The notes below the pieces were generated by a model that was given only the letters and a program-made list of their open reading frames with translations, searched no databases and was not told the DNA's origin. Both the position numbers and the translations under genes were made by a program. Below, in pieces: positions 1 through 9,800 of a DNA stretch of 64,000 nucleotides. The number at the start of each line of letters is the position of its first letter. The first letter of the stretch is position 1. Origin of the DNA: Mantamonas sphyraenae (Eukaryota > CRuMs > Mantamonadidae); NCBI GenBank assembly GCA_026936335.1, contig JAPMXV010000052.1:248001-312000 (forward strand), given 5' to 3'.

Positions 1-1338
1 GCGGTAGTGGTCCCAGTGGCCGGAGATCTTCCAGAGCTCGGCGTCAAACATGTTTGGGCTCATGACCTCGGTGAAGCCGCGCTTGCGGTACTGGGCCTTG
101 ATGAGGTCGAGGAGCTTGTTGACGATGCGGGTGCCGTGGGGCAGGAAGAAGCAGGAGCCCGGGCTGTAGTCGGTGTTGAAGAAAAACAGCTCCTGCTGCT
201 TGCCGATGTTGCGGTGGTTGCGCATTTCGGCCTCCTCGTAGCGCTGCTTGCACTGCTTCATGAGCTTCTTGTCGGGGAAGGAGACGCCGTAGACGCGCTG
301 GAGCTGCTCGTTCTTGGCGTCGCCCTTGTAGTAGGCGGCGGAGCCGTCGCGGACCCAAAAGTGCTTGATCTTGCCGGTGCGCGGGACGTGGGGCCCGCGG
401 CAGAGGTCGATGAGGTCGCCGCAGCGGTAGGCGGTGCAGGTTTCGCCCTCGGGCACCTTGTCGAGGATGGTCTGCTGCTTGAACTTGTTGTACTGGAACA
501 TGTCGAGGGCCTGGTCGCGGGTGAGGACGAGGCGCTCAAAGGGGGCGTCGTCCTTGATGGCGGCCTGGCAGACCTTTTGGAGGGCGTCAAAGTCGTCGTT
601 GGAGATCTTTGAGCCGTCGGGCATGTAGACGTCGTAGAAGAAGCCCTCCTCGATGGGGGGGCCCATGACGAGGTGTGCGCCGTAGGCCTTTTCGAGGGCC
701 TGGCCGAGGATGTGTGCGCTGCTGTGCCAAAACACGTCCTGGGCCTCCTTGTCGTCAAACTTGAGGAGCTCGAGGACGCAGTCTGCGTCGAGGGGCCGGT
801 GGAGGTCGCGGATCTGGCCGTCGACCTTTGCGGCGACGCTCTGGTTGGCGAGGCCCTGTGCAATGGAGGCGGCGATGGTGTACGGGGTGGCCTCGTGGGC
901 GACGGCGGTAACGATGTCGCCGTCGACGCCGTCCTTGCGGAGGGTGACCTTGATTTCTGAGGGAGGCGGGAGGCAGGAGGGCGGGGTCAGTGGGCGCGGG
1001 AGGGGGGGGGCGGGGGCGGGGGGAAAGGGAGGGTTTCGGCGGAATGGCATGTGCGGGGAAATGGGCGGAGGGCGAGGGCGGAGGGCGGGCGTACCCTTGC
1101 GCTCGAGGGCGGCTTGGCGCTCCTGCTGCTCGGCCATGAGCTGGTCCCAGATCTGGATGCGGTGCTGGATAAAGTCTGGATTTTCGAGGGCGTTGGGGTT
1201 GAAGCTGGCCTGAGCTGGCTTTTTGGATGCCTTCTTGTTGGCCTTTTTGGGCTTGGGGGTGGAGTTGGAGGAGGAGTTGGAGGAGGAGGAGTTGGACGGG
1301 AGGTCCTTTGGGGGTTGTTCCTCTGCTTGTTGGCTCAT
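1..1338 (-). CDS. Threonyl-tRNA synthetase, N-terminal and editing part (runs off the left edge)
   Basis: Charges tRNA-Thr in translation. Two exons are visible: 1338-1095 and 956 to beyond base 1, with a GT-AG intron 957-1094; splicing joins AAG G to AA ATC in frame. The start ATG at 1338 is followed by a Ser/Asn/Lys-rich extension and then a TGS domain, in which the strand EIKVTLRKDG begins right after the intron. The second editing domain follows, with its HSSAHILGQALE helix (HxxxH) and the conserved YRCGDLIDLCRGPH stretch. The last visible residues (FLPHGTRIVNKLLDLI, then MSPNMFDAELWKISGHWDHY) are the start of the class II catalytic core. The rest of the core and the anticodon-binding domain lie outside the window. 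The Lys-rich eukaryote-type N-terminal extension suggests a cytosolic enzyme. The family call is firm. Upstream is a 5.5 kb minisatellite that must include or adjoin its promoter. Confidence 0.95.
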   Translation of the reverse strand, partial: MSQQAEEQPPKDLPSNSSSSNSSSNSTPKPKKANKKASKKPAQASFNPNALENPDFIQHRIQIWDQLMAEQQERQAALERKGTPALRPRPPPISPHMPFRRNPPFPPAPAPPLPRPLTPPSCLPPPSEIKVTLRKDGVDGDIVTAVAHEATPYTIAASIAQGLANQSVAAKVDGQIRDLHRPLDADCVLELLKFDDKEAQDVFWHSSAHILGQALEKAYGAHLVMGPPIEEGFFYDVYMPDGSKISNDDFDALQKVCQAAIKDDAPFERLVLTRDQALDMFQYNKFKQQTILDKVPEGETCTAYRCGDLIDLCRGPHVPRTGKIKHFWVRDGSAAYYKGDAKNEQLQRVYGVSFPDKKLMKQCKQRYEEAEMRNHRNIGKQQELFFFNTDYSPGSCFFLPHGTRIVNKLLDLIKAQYRKRGFTEVMSPNMFDAELWKISGHWDHYR

Positions 1339-1407
1339 GGGTAGGTGTGGGGGGTTGTGGTGGGGAGGGGGGGCGGGGGCGGGGTGATCAAGTGGGTGGA
1401 GTGTGGA

Positions 1408-4400
1408 TGGATTGCGTTGCCCTGGACTGTCGTTGGATTCCATTGCCCTTGGTTGTCGTTGGATTCCATTGCCCTGGACTGTCGTTAGATTGGGTTGCTA
1501 TTGACTGGATTCCATTGCCCTTGGTTGTCGTTGGATTCCATTGCCCTGGACTGTCGTTGGATTCCATTGCCCTTGGTTGTCGTTGGATTCCATTGCCCTT
1601 GGTTGTCGTTGGATGGGTTGCCCTTGGTTGTCGTTGGATTCCATTGCCCTTGGTTGTCGTTGGATTCCATTGCCCTGGACTGTCGTTGGATTCCATTGCC
1701 CTTGGTTGTTGTTGGATTCCATTGCCCTGGACTGTCGTTGGATTCCGTTGCCCTGGACTGTCGTTGGATTCCATTGCCCTGGACTGTCGTTGGATTCCAT
1801 TGCCCTTGGTTGGATTCCATTGCCCTTGGTTGTCGTTGGATTCCGTTGCCCTGGACTGTCGTTGGATTCCATTGCCCTTGGTTGTCGTTGGATTCCGTTG
1901 CCCTGGACTGTCGTTGGATTCCATTGCCCTTGGTTGTCGTTGGATTCCGTTGCCCTGGACTGTCGTTGGATTCCATTGCCCTGGACTGTCGTTGGATTCT
2001 ATTGCCCTGGACTGTCGTTGGATTCCATTGCCCTTGGTTGTCGTTGGATTCCATTGCCCTTGGTTGTCGTTGGATTCCATTGCCCTGGACTGTCGTTGGA
2101 TTGTGTTGCCCTTGATTGGATTCCATTGCCCTTGGTTGTCGTTGGATTCCGTTGCCCTGGACTGTCGTTGGATTCCATTGCCCTTGGTTGTCGTTGGATT
2201 CCGTTGCCCTGGACTGTCGTTGGATTCCATTGCCCTGGACTGTCGTTGGATTCCATTGCCCTGGACTGTCGTTGGATTCCATTGCCCTTGGTTGGATTCC
2301 ATTGCCCTTGGTTGTCGTTGGATTCCGTTGCCCTGGACTGTCGTTGGATTGCGTTGCCCTTGACTGGATTCCATTGCCCTGGACTGTCGTTGGAATGCGT
2401 TGCCCTTGACTGGATTCCATTGCCCTGGACTGTCGTTGGATTGTGTTGCCCTTGATTGGATTCCATTGCCCTTGGTTGTCGTTGGATTGCGTTGCCTTGG
2501 ACTGTCGTTGGATTCCATTGCCCTTGGTTGTCGTTGGATTCCGTTGCCCTGGACTGTCGTTGGATTCCATTGCCCTTGGTTGTCGTTGGATTCCGTTGCC
2601 CTGGACTGTCGTTGGATTCCATTGCCCTGGACTGTCGTTGGATTCCATTGCCCTGGACTGTCGTTGGATTCCATTGCCCTTGGTTGGATTCCATTGCCCT
2701 TGGTTGTCGTTGGATTCCGTTGCCCTGGACTGTCGTTGGATTGCGTTGCCCTTGACTGGATTCCATTGCCCTGGACTGTCGTTGGATTGTGTTGCCCTTG
2801 ATTGGATTCCATTGCCCTTGGTTGTCGTTGGATTGCGTTGCCTTGGACTGTCGTTGGATTCCATTGCCCTTGGTTGTCGTTGGATTCCGTTGCCCTGGAC
2901 TGTCGTTGGATTCCATTGCCCTTGGTTGGATTCCATTGCCCTTGGTTGTCGTTGGATTCCGTTGCCCTGGACTGTCGTTGGATTCCATTGCCCTGGACTG
3001 TCGTTGGATTGTGTTGCCCTGGACTGTCGTTGGATTCCATTGCCCTTGGTTGGATTCCATTGCCCTTGGTTGTCGTTGGATTCCGTTGCCCTGGACTGTC
3101 GTTGGATTCCATTGCCCTGGACTGTCGTTGGATTGTGTTGCCCTGGACTGTCGTTGGATTCCATTGCCCTGGACTGTCGTTGGATTCCATTGCCCTGGAC
3201 TGTCGTTGGATTCCATTGCCCTTGGTTGGATTCCATTGCCCTGGACTGTCGTTGGATTGTGTTGCCCTGGACTGTCGTTGGATTCCATTGCCCTGGACTG
3301 TCGTTGGATTGTGTTGCCCTGGACTGTCGTTGGATTCCATTGCCCTGGACTGTCGTTGGATTCCATTGCCCTTGGTTGTCGTTGGATTCCATTGCACTGG
3401 ACTGTCGTTGGATTCCATTGCCCTTGGTTGGATTCCATTGCCCTTGGTTGTCGTTGGATTCCGTTGCCCTGGACTGTCGTTGGATTCCATTGCCCTGGAC
3501 TGTCGTTGGATTCTATTGCCCTGGACTGTCGTTGGATTCCATTGCCCTGGACTGTCGTTGGATTCCATTGCCCTTGGTTGTCGTTGGATTCCATTGCCCT
3601 GGACTGTCGTTGGATTGTGTTGCCCTTGATTGGATTCCATTGCCCTTGGTTGTCGTTGGATTCCGTTGCCCTGGACTGTCGTTGGATTCCATTGCCCTTG
3701 GTTGTCGTTGGATTCCATTGCCCTGGACTGTCGTTGGATTCCATTGCCCTGGACTGTCGTTGGATTCCATTGCCCTGGACTGTCGTTGGATTCCATTGCC
3801 CTTGGTTGGATTCCATTGCCCTTGGTTGTCGTTGGATTCCGTTGCCCTGGACTGTCGTTGGATTCCATTGCCCTTGGTTGTCGTTGGATTCCATTGCCCT
3901 GGACTGTCGTTGGATTGTGTTGCCCTTGACTGGATTCCATTGCCCTTGGTTGTCGTTGGATTGCGTTGCCTTGGACTGTCGTTGGATTGGGTTGCCCTTG
4001 ACTGGATTCCATTGCCCTGGACTGTCGTTGGATTCCATTGCCCTGTTCTGTCGTTGGATTCCATTGCCCTTGGTTGTCGTTGGATTGCGTTGCCCTGGAC
4101 TGTCGTTGGATTCCATTGCCCTTGGTTGTCGTTGGATTCCATTGCCCTTGGTTGTCGTTGGATTCTATTGCCCTGGACTGTCGTTGGATTCCATTGCCCT
4201 GGACTGTCGTTGGATTCCATTGCCCTTGGTTGTCGTTGGATTCCATTGCCCTGGACTGTCGTTGGATTGTGTTGCCCTTGATTGGATTCCATTGCCCTTG
4301 GTTGTCGTTGGATTCCGTTGCCCTGGACTGTCGTTGGATTCCATTGCCCTTGGTTGTCGTTGGATTCCATTGCCCTGGACTGTCGTTGGATTCCATTGCC

Positions 4401-6881
4401 CTGGACTGTCGTTGGATTCCATTGCCCTGGACTGTCGTTGGATTCCATTGCCCTTGGTTGGATTCCATTGCCCTTGGTTGTCGTTGGATTCCGTTGCCCT
4501 GGACTGTCGTTGGATTCCATTGCCCTTGGTTGTCGTTGGATTCCATTGCCCTGGACTGTCGTTGGATTGTGTTGCCCTTGACTGGATTCCATTGCCCTTG
4601 GTTGTCGTTGGATTGCGTTGCCTTGGACTGTCGTTGGATTGGGTTGCCCTTGACTGGATTCCATTGCCCTGGACTGTCGTTGGATTCCATTGCCCTGTTC
4701 TGTCGTTGGATTCCATTGCCCTTGGTTGTCGTTGGATTGCGTTGCCCTGGACTGTCGTTGGATTCCATTGCCCTTGGTTGTCGTTGGATTCCATTGCCCT
4801 TGGTTGTCGTTGGATTGGGTTGCCCTTGACTGGATTCCATTGCCCTGGACTGTCGTTGGATTCCATTGCCCTGGACTGTCGTTGGATTCCATTGCCCTTG
4901 GTTGTCGTTGGATTGCGTTGCCCTGGACTGTCGTTGGATTCCATTGCCCTTGGTTGTCGTTGGATTCCATTGCCCTTGGTTGTCGTTGGATTCCATTGCC
5001 CTTGGTTGTCGTTGGATTCCATTGCCCTGGACTGTCGTTGGATTCCATTGCCCTGGACTGTCGTTGGATTGTGTTGCCCTGGACTGTCGTTGGATTCCAT
5101 TGCCCTGGACTGTCGTTGGATTCCATTGCCCTGGACTGTCGTTGGATTCCATTGCCCTGGACTGTCGTTGGATTCCATTGCCCTTGGTTGGATTCCATTG
5201 CCCTGGACTGTCGTTGGATTGTGTTGCCCTGGACTGTCGTTGGATTCCATTGCCCTGGACTGTCGTTGGATTGTGTTGCCCTGGACTGTCGTTGGATTCC
5301 ATTGCCCTGGACTGTCGTTGGATTCCATTGCCCTTGGTTGTCGTTGGATTCCATTGCCCTGGACTGTCGTTGGATTCCATTGCCCTTGGTTGGATTCCAT
5401 TGCCCTTGGTTGTCGTTGGATTCCGTTGCCCTGGACTGTCGTTGGATTCCATTGCCCTTGGTTGTCGTTGGATTGCGTTGCCCTGGACTGTCGTTGGATT
5501 CCATTGCCCTTGGTTGTCGTTGGATTGCGTTGCCCTGGACTGTCGTTGGATTCCATTGCCCTGGACTGTCGTTGGATTCCATTGCCCTTGGTTGTCGTTG
5601 GATTCCGTTGCCCTGGACTGTCGTTGGATTCCATTGCCCTTGGTTGTCGTTGGATTCCATTGCCCTTGGTTGTCGTTGGATTCCGTTGCCCTGGACTGTC
5701 GTTGGATTCCATTGCCCTGGACTGTCGTTGGATTCCATTGCCCTTGGTTGTCGTTGGATTCCATTGCCCTGGACTGTCGTTGGATTCCATTGCCCTGGAC
5801 TGTCGTTGGATTCCATTGCCCTTGGTTGTCGTTGGATTGCGTTGCCCTGGACTGTCGTTGGATTCCATTGCCCTGGACTGTCGTTGGATTCCATTGCCCT
5901 TGGTTGTCGTTGGATTGCGTTGCCCTGGACTGTCGTTGGATTCCATTGCCCTGGACTGTCGTTGGATTGTGTTGCCCTTGGTTGTCGTTGGATTCCATTG
6001 CCCTGGACTGTCGTTGGATTGTGTTGCCCTTGGTTGTCGTTGGATTCCATTGCCCTGGACTGTCGTTGGATTCCATTGCCCTTGGTTGTCGTTGGATTCC
6101 ATTGCCCTTGGTTGTCGTTGGATTCCATTGCCCTTGGTTGTCGTTGGATTCCGTTGCCCTGGACTGTCGTTGGATTCCATTGCCCTGGACTGTCGTTGGA
6201 TTCCATTGCCCTTGGTTGTCGTTGGATTCCATTGCCCTGGACTGTCGTTGGATTCCATTGCCCTGGACTGTCGTTGGATTCCATTGCCCTTGGTTGTCGT
6301 TGGATTCCATTGCCCTGGACTGTCGTTGGATTCCATTGCCCTTGGTTGTCGTTGGATTGCGTTGCCCTGGACTGTCGTTGGATTCCATTGCCCTGGACTG
6401 TCGTTGGATTCCATTGCCCTTGGTTGTCGTTGGATTGCGTTGCCCTGGACTGTCGTTGGATTCCATTGCCCTTGGTTGTCGTTGGATTGCGTTGCCCTGG
6501 ACTGTCGTTGGATTCCATTGCCCTGGACTGTCGTTGGATTCCATTGCCCTGGACTGTCGTTGGATTCCATTGCCCTTGATTGGATTCCATTGCCCTTGGT
6601 TGTCGTTGGATTGCGTTGCCTTGGACTGTCGTTGGATTCCATTGCCCTTGGTTGTCGTTGGATTCCATTGCCCTGGACTGTCGTTGGATTCCATTGCCCT
6701 TGGTTGTCGTTGGATTCCATTGCCCTGGACTGTCGTTGGATTGCGTTGCCTTGGACTGTCGTTGGATTCCATTGCCCTGTTCTGTCGTTGGATTCCATTG
6801 CCCTGGACTGTCGTTGGATTCCATTGCCCTTGGTTGTCGTTGGATTCCATTGCCCTGGACTGTCGTTGAATTCCATTGCCC
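1408..6881. repeat. 5.5 kb minisatellite of a 26-bp unit, about 210 copies
   Basis: The unit is about 26 bp, of the type TTGGATTCCATTGCCCTGGA plus CTGTCG. Two main variants (CTGGACTGTC and CTTGGTTGTC) alternate irregularly, and a shortened unit of about 20 bp lacks TGTCGT. The unit has no stop codon in any frame on either strand, so the array produces long overlapping open frames on both strands. These are best read as artefacts of the repeat. The array ends about 60 bp from the ATG of the gene at 6940 and 70 bp from the ATG of threonyl-tRNA synthetase, so it occupies a shared divergent upstream region. Confidence 0.97.
3618..4830. repeat. 652-bp higher-order duplication inside the minisatellite
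   Basis: The order of unit variants around 3618-4150 recurs exactly 652 bp downstream. For example, the same variant strings start at 3630 and 4282, and the rare CCCTGTTCTGTCG variant occurs at about 4042 and 4694. This is block duplication above the 26-bp unit. Confidence 0.8.
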
Positions 6882-6939
6882 GACGCCTGCGGTTGTTGTT
6901 GTTGGCGCACGGTACGGCATCGAAACTCGCATCGATAGC

Positions 6940-7704
6940 ATGGGCAAAGGGTTCAAGAAGAGCAAGGCCGCACAGGCGGGAGTGAGTGCAGAGGAGGCAG
7001 CGGTGATGGTGGACAAGGGCGGAGTCAGTGTGGCGGATGTGATGGCCGGAAAGGGCGGCGGCGTCAAAAAGGGCGGGTTCAAGAAGAGCAAGGCCGCACA
7101 GGCGGGAGTGAGCGCAGAGGAGGCGGCAGAGATGGTGGACAAGGGCGGAGTCAGCGTGGCGGACGTGATGGCCGGAAAGGGCGGCGGCGTCAAAAAGGGC
7201 GGGTTCAAGAAGAGCAAGGCCGCACAGGCGGGGGTCAGCGCAGAGGAGGCGGCAGTGATGGTGGACAAGGGCGGAGTCAGCGTGGAGGACGTGATGGCCG
7301 GGAAAAAGGGCGCAGAGGTGGAGGTGGAGGTGGAGGTGGACGCCGAAAAGGCAAAGGAGGCAAAGGAGGCGGAGGAGAAGGAGGCGGCGGCAAAGGCGGC
7401 AAGGCGCGCGCGTTTCGGGCGGAAGCGGGCAAAGGGGGAGGAGGAGACAGGAGGTAAGGAGGGCAAGGCCAAGGCCAAAGGAGAGGGAGAGGGGGACACA
7501 GGAGGAGGAAAGAAGGTGGTTGACACCGGGGCGCGCGCAAAGAGAAAGAGGAAGCGTGAGGAGGAGGAGGAGGAGGACGGGCAGGACGGGCAGGACGCAG
7601 AGAGTGGTGGCGAAAAGCAGGAGGAGGAGGAGGAGGTGCAAGGGGGCGCAAGAAAGAGGCAGAGGGTGCAGAGGAAGAAGCGAGGAGGCGGCGGCGGAAA
7701 GTGA
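6940..7704 (+). CDS. Small charged repeat protein, 254 aa, function unknown
   Basis: The chosen ATG at 6940 is the first one after the minisatellite; an open frame continues upstream only because the repeat lacks stops. The N-terminal half is three near-identical 42-residue repeats (126-bp period, at about 6951, 7077 and 7203) of the form GFKKSKAAQAGVSAEEAA, then MVDKGGVSVADVMAGKGGGV. The C-terminal half is a Lys/Arg/Glu-rich low-complexity tail with clusters such as RAKRKRKREEEEEE and a terminal KRQRVQRKKRGGGGGK, which would suit a nuclear or nucleolar protein. I recognise no domain. The repeats are too similar at the DNA level to be ancient. An AATAAA lies 160 bp past the stop, and the gene converges on the membrane-protein gene at 7971. 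Confidence 0.6.
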   Translation: MGKGFKKSKAAQAGVSAEEAAVMVDKGGVSVADVMAGKGGGVKKGGFKKSKAAQAGVSAEEAAEMVDKGGVSVADVMAGKGGGVKKGGFKKSKAAQAGVSAEEAAVMVDKGGVSVEDVMAGKKGAEVEVEVEVDAEKAKEAKEAEEKEAAAKAARRARFGRKRAKGEEETGGKEGKAKAKGEGEGDTGGGKKVVDTGARAKRKRKREEEEEEDGQDGQDAESGGEKQEEEEEVQGGARKRQRVQRKKRGGGGGK

Positions 7705-7866
7705 AAACGCGCGCGGAGGCGGAGCCAAGGCAGATGACGCCAAGGAATACATTGCTGTTGAGCGGGTGTCTTGTGGGCATCGTGGTGGCGGCGGTGAAGC
7801 CCACGGTGGCGCAGCCGTCGGTGGGGGCCAGGAGGGCCGCAGCGAGTCGTGGCTGGGTCAGGGAAC

Positions 7867-7872
7867 AATAAA
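7867..7872 (+). promoter_or_regulatory. Polyadenylation signal AATAAA
   Basis: A canonical hexamer lies 163 bp after the stop of the small repeat protein, within a short A/T-rich patch in otherwise GC-rich DNA. It would place the 3' end about 80 bp before the convergent gene's stop at 7971. Confidence 0.5.
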
Positions 7873-7970
7873 CCACACGCGTGCAATTTATACATACATT
7901 GGGCGTCTCGTAGAGGGCACAGAGCGTGCTGTGGTGGCCGGGCGCCGTCAGCCAATCTGTACACAAGGGC

Positions 7971-8945
7971 TCATCGCAAGGCCTTGGGGGCAATGATGCG
8001 CAGCGCGTGGTCGCCGCCGGCGTCGTCGTCGCCCCACGCTTGGGTCACAGGGACCACGCGGCTCTCGCGGATGGAAAAACGGGCCGGCGTGTGGCCAGTG
8101 GGACCCACAGTGACCGTGTGCGGGTCGTCGGCGGCGGCGGCGGGCGGGCGAGAGGCAAGGCGGCGCCAGCAGGCCTGGGCGTGGCCGAAATGGTGCAGCA
8201 CCAGAGAGGCAAGCACAAGGGCGACCAGCAGGCTGCACAGCACAATGAGCACAACCAGCCACCAGTCCAGGGCCTGCTCGCGGCAGTCGAGAAAGGCGCA
8301 GGACGGGGCATCGACGCGTTTGGGAAACTCAAAGACCGCCGTCCAGCGCTCAGCCTCGGTGGAGGACTGGCGCGTGAAAAAGGCCTCGTCGCGGACGCGG
8401 CGCACGTGCGGGTCCGGCCCGTCGGGCCACGGGGACAGCAGCGAGACCGAACTCTTGTCCTGGCTGAGAGCCATGTCCGAAGGGACCGCTGGCCACGCCA
8501 CAACGTTCTTGGAGGCGTTGGTGCACATCCAGTGCGTGACCGTGTAGGCGAGGTGAAAGGTGTACGCCTGCAGCGAGGGCTGGCGCGTAAAGGAGACGCG
8601 TACGGCCATGCGCGCGGTTTGGGCCTCGGTGTTGCGCGTGGTCGGGTCGGACTTGGCCGTGACCGACGTGGACGGGCTCGTCACGTCGAGGAGGGCAATG
8701 GAAGAGGCGTAGCGGCCGTCGCACTGGGCGATTTGGATGGCGCGGTCAAACTGGTCGACGTTGGGCCCAGGGCGGGCGACAAAGGTCTCGTTGACGAGCA
8801 TGGTCTGCGCAGAGGCCGTGCGGAAGGACAGGACGGTGGCCACCGAGTCGTACTGGATCGCAGGCTGGCCTTGGGCCTGCGTGCGGGGCGCCGGGGAGAG
8901 GAGGAGCAGGAGGAGAACGAGGACGGGGAGGAACGGGGCGGGCAT
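7971..8945 (-). CDS. Type I membrane protein with signal peptide, 324 aa, unknown family
   Basis: The second in-frame ATG (8945) is preferred because it directly begins a signal peptide (MPAPFLPVLVLLLLLLSPAP, then RTQAQ). An ATG ten codons upstream (8975) would put charged residues in front of it and overlap the neighbouring stop codon. The mature part has about 215 luminal or extracellular residues with a few Cys and possible N-glycosylation sites (NET, NAS). One transmembrane helix follows (WWLVVLIVLCSLLVALVLAS), then a cytosolic tail of about 75 residues. No family recognised. It lies 26 bp downstream of the stop of the secreted-protein gene on the same strand, which is unusually tight for a eukaryote. 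Confidence 0.7.
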   Translation of the reverse strand: MPAPFLPVLVLLLLLLSPAPRTQAQGQPAIQYDSVATVLSFRTASAQTMLVNETFVARPGPNVDQFDRAIQIAQCDGRYASSIALLDVTSPSTSVTAKSDPTTRNTEAQTARMAVRVSFTRQPSLQAYTFHLAYTVTHWMCTNASKNVVAWPAVPSDMALSQDKSSVSLLSPWPDGPDPHVRRVRDEAFFTRQSSTEAERWTAVFEFPKRVDAPSCAFLDCREQALDWWLVVLIVLCSLLVALVLASLVLHHFGHAQACWRRLASRPPAAAADDPHTVTVGPTGHTPARFSIRESRVVPVTQAWGDDDAGGDHALRIIAPKALR

Positions 8946-8971
8946 TTTTCTTCTTCTTTTGTTGGGCGCGC

Positions 8972-9727
8972 TCACGGCCCAGGCTCAAACCAGCCCTTGG
9001 GCAGCCACCACGGGCAGGAGCCGCGGTCGGCGTCGGCGTCGGCGACGTCGTCGGACGAGTCGGCAGAGTCAAAGAGGTGGACGCGGGCGCGGTGGTGATG
9101 GAACCCAAAGTGCTGGCGCGCAAGCGGGATCACGACGCGGCAGTCGTACATGCAGGTGGAAAAGTACTTCTTGGCAATGGTGTAGACTTGGTCGGCCTGC
9201 TGGCATTGGGCGAGGGTTGCAGGGTTGGCGTCGCAGCTGGGGCCGAAATTCTCGCGGAGGGATGCAATGGCGTTGAGCTTGGACGGGCTGGACGGGCAGT
9301 TGCTGGAGGCCAGCAGCGAGCCGAAGCGTGACAGGTCGACGTGCGAGGCGCGCAGGAGGTCGAGCTGCATGCGGTCGACCGCGCCGCCGATGTAGCGGCA
9401 GATGGAGCGGCGGGAGGGGAAGGAACGGCGGGAGGGGCGGCGGGGGGGGAAGTAGGAATCGGAGTCGGAGACGGAGGAGGAGGAGGAGGAGGAGGAGGAG
9501 GAGGAGGAGGAGGAGGCGATGTCGAGCAGGCGCTCGCGGTCGTGCTCCATCTCGGCGTAGGCGTCGGCGACGTGGGCAGGGACAGAGGTGGGAAAGGTGC
9601 CTTCGGGGAGCATGGCGGCGGCGAGTTCGGCTCGGTCGTCGGCCAGGGCGGGCGCGAGGAGGGCGAGGAGGGTGAAGAGGGTGAGGAGGGTGAGGGGGGT
9701 GAGGGGAAGAGACAGGGTGGTCTTCAT
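8972..9727 (-). CDS. Secreted protein, 251 aa, unknown family
   Basis: The ATG at 9727 begins a long hydrophobic signal sequence (MKTTLSLPLTPLTLLTLFTL, then LALLAPALA, probable cut before DDRAEL). The mature protein has an acidic segment, a run of about 14 Ser encoded by a (TCC)n tract near 9477-9516, and a C-terminal half with several Cys (SICRYIGG, SSNCPSSPSK, GPSCDANPATLAQCQQADQ, STCMYDCRVV) that could form disulphides. There is no membrane segment beyond the signal peptide. It is divergent from Fz1, with only 73 bp between the two start codons, so the two may share a promoter. Function unknown. Confidence 0.65.
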   Translation of the reverse strand: MKTTLSLPLTPLTLLTLFTLLALLAPALADDRAELAAAMLPEGTFPTSVPAHVADAYAEMEHDRERLLDIASSSSSSSSSSSSSSVSDSDSYFPPRRPSRRSFPSRRSICRYIGGAVDRMQLDLLRASHVDLSRFGSLLASSNCPSSPSKLNAIASLRENFGPSCDANPATLAQCQQADQVYTIAKKYFSTCMYDCRVVIPLARQHFGFHHHRARVHLFDSADSSDDVADADADRGSCPWWLPKGWFEPGP

Positions 9728-9800
9728 GGTTGGGGGTTGGGGGGGGGTAGGTGTGGGGTGGAGGGCGGGCGGGGGCAAGGAGAGACAAAAGCACAAAAGC

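Noticed and set aside
1388-6985. Several very long open frames on both strands across the minisatellite (up to 1,840 codons)
   Set aside because: The 26-bp unit lacks stops in all six frames, so open frames are automatic. The longest minus-strand frame lacks an ATG at its start and contains nothing but the repeat.
9588-9800. N-terminal extension of Fz1 to an earlier ATG at 9588
   Set aside because: It would run antisense through the signal-peptide region of the secreted-protein gene and reads as Arg/Val/Gly low complexity. The ATG at 9801 lies between the two genes.
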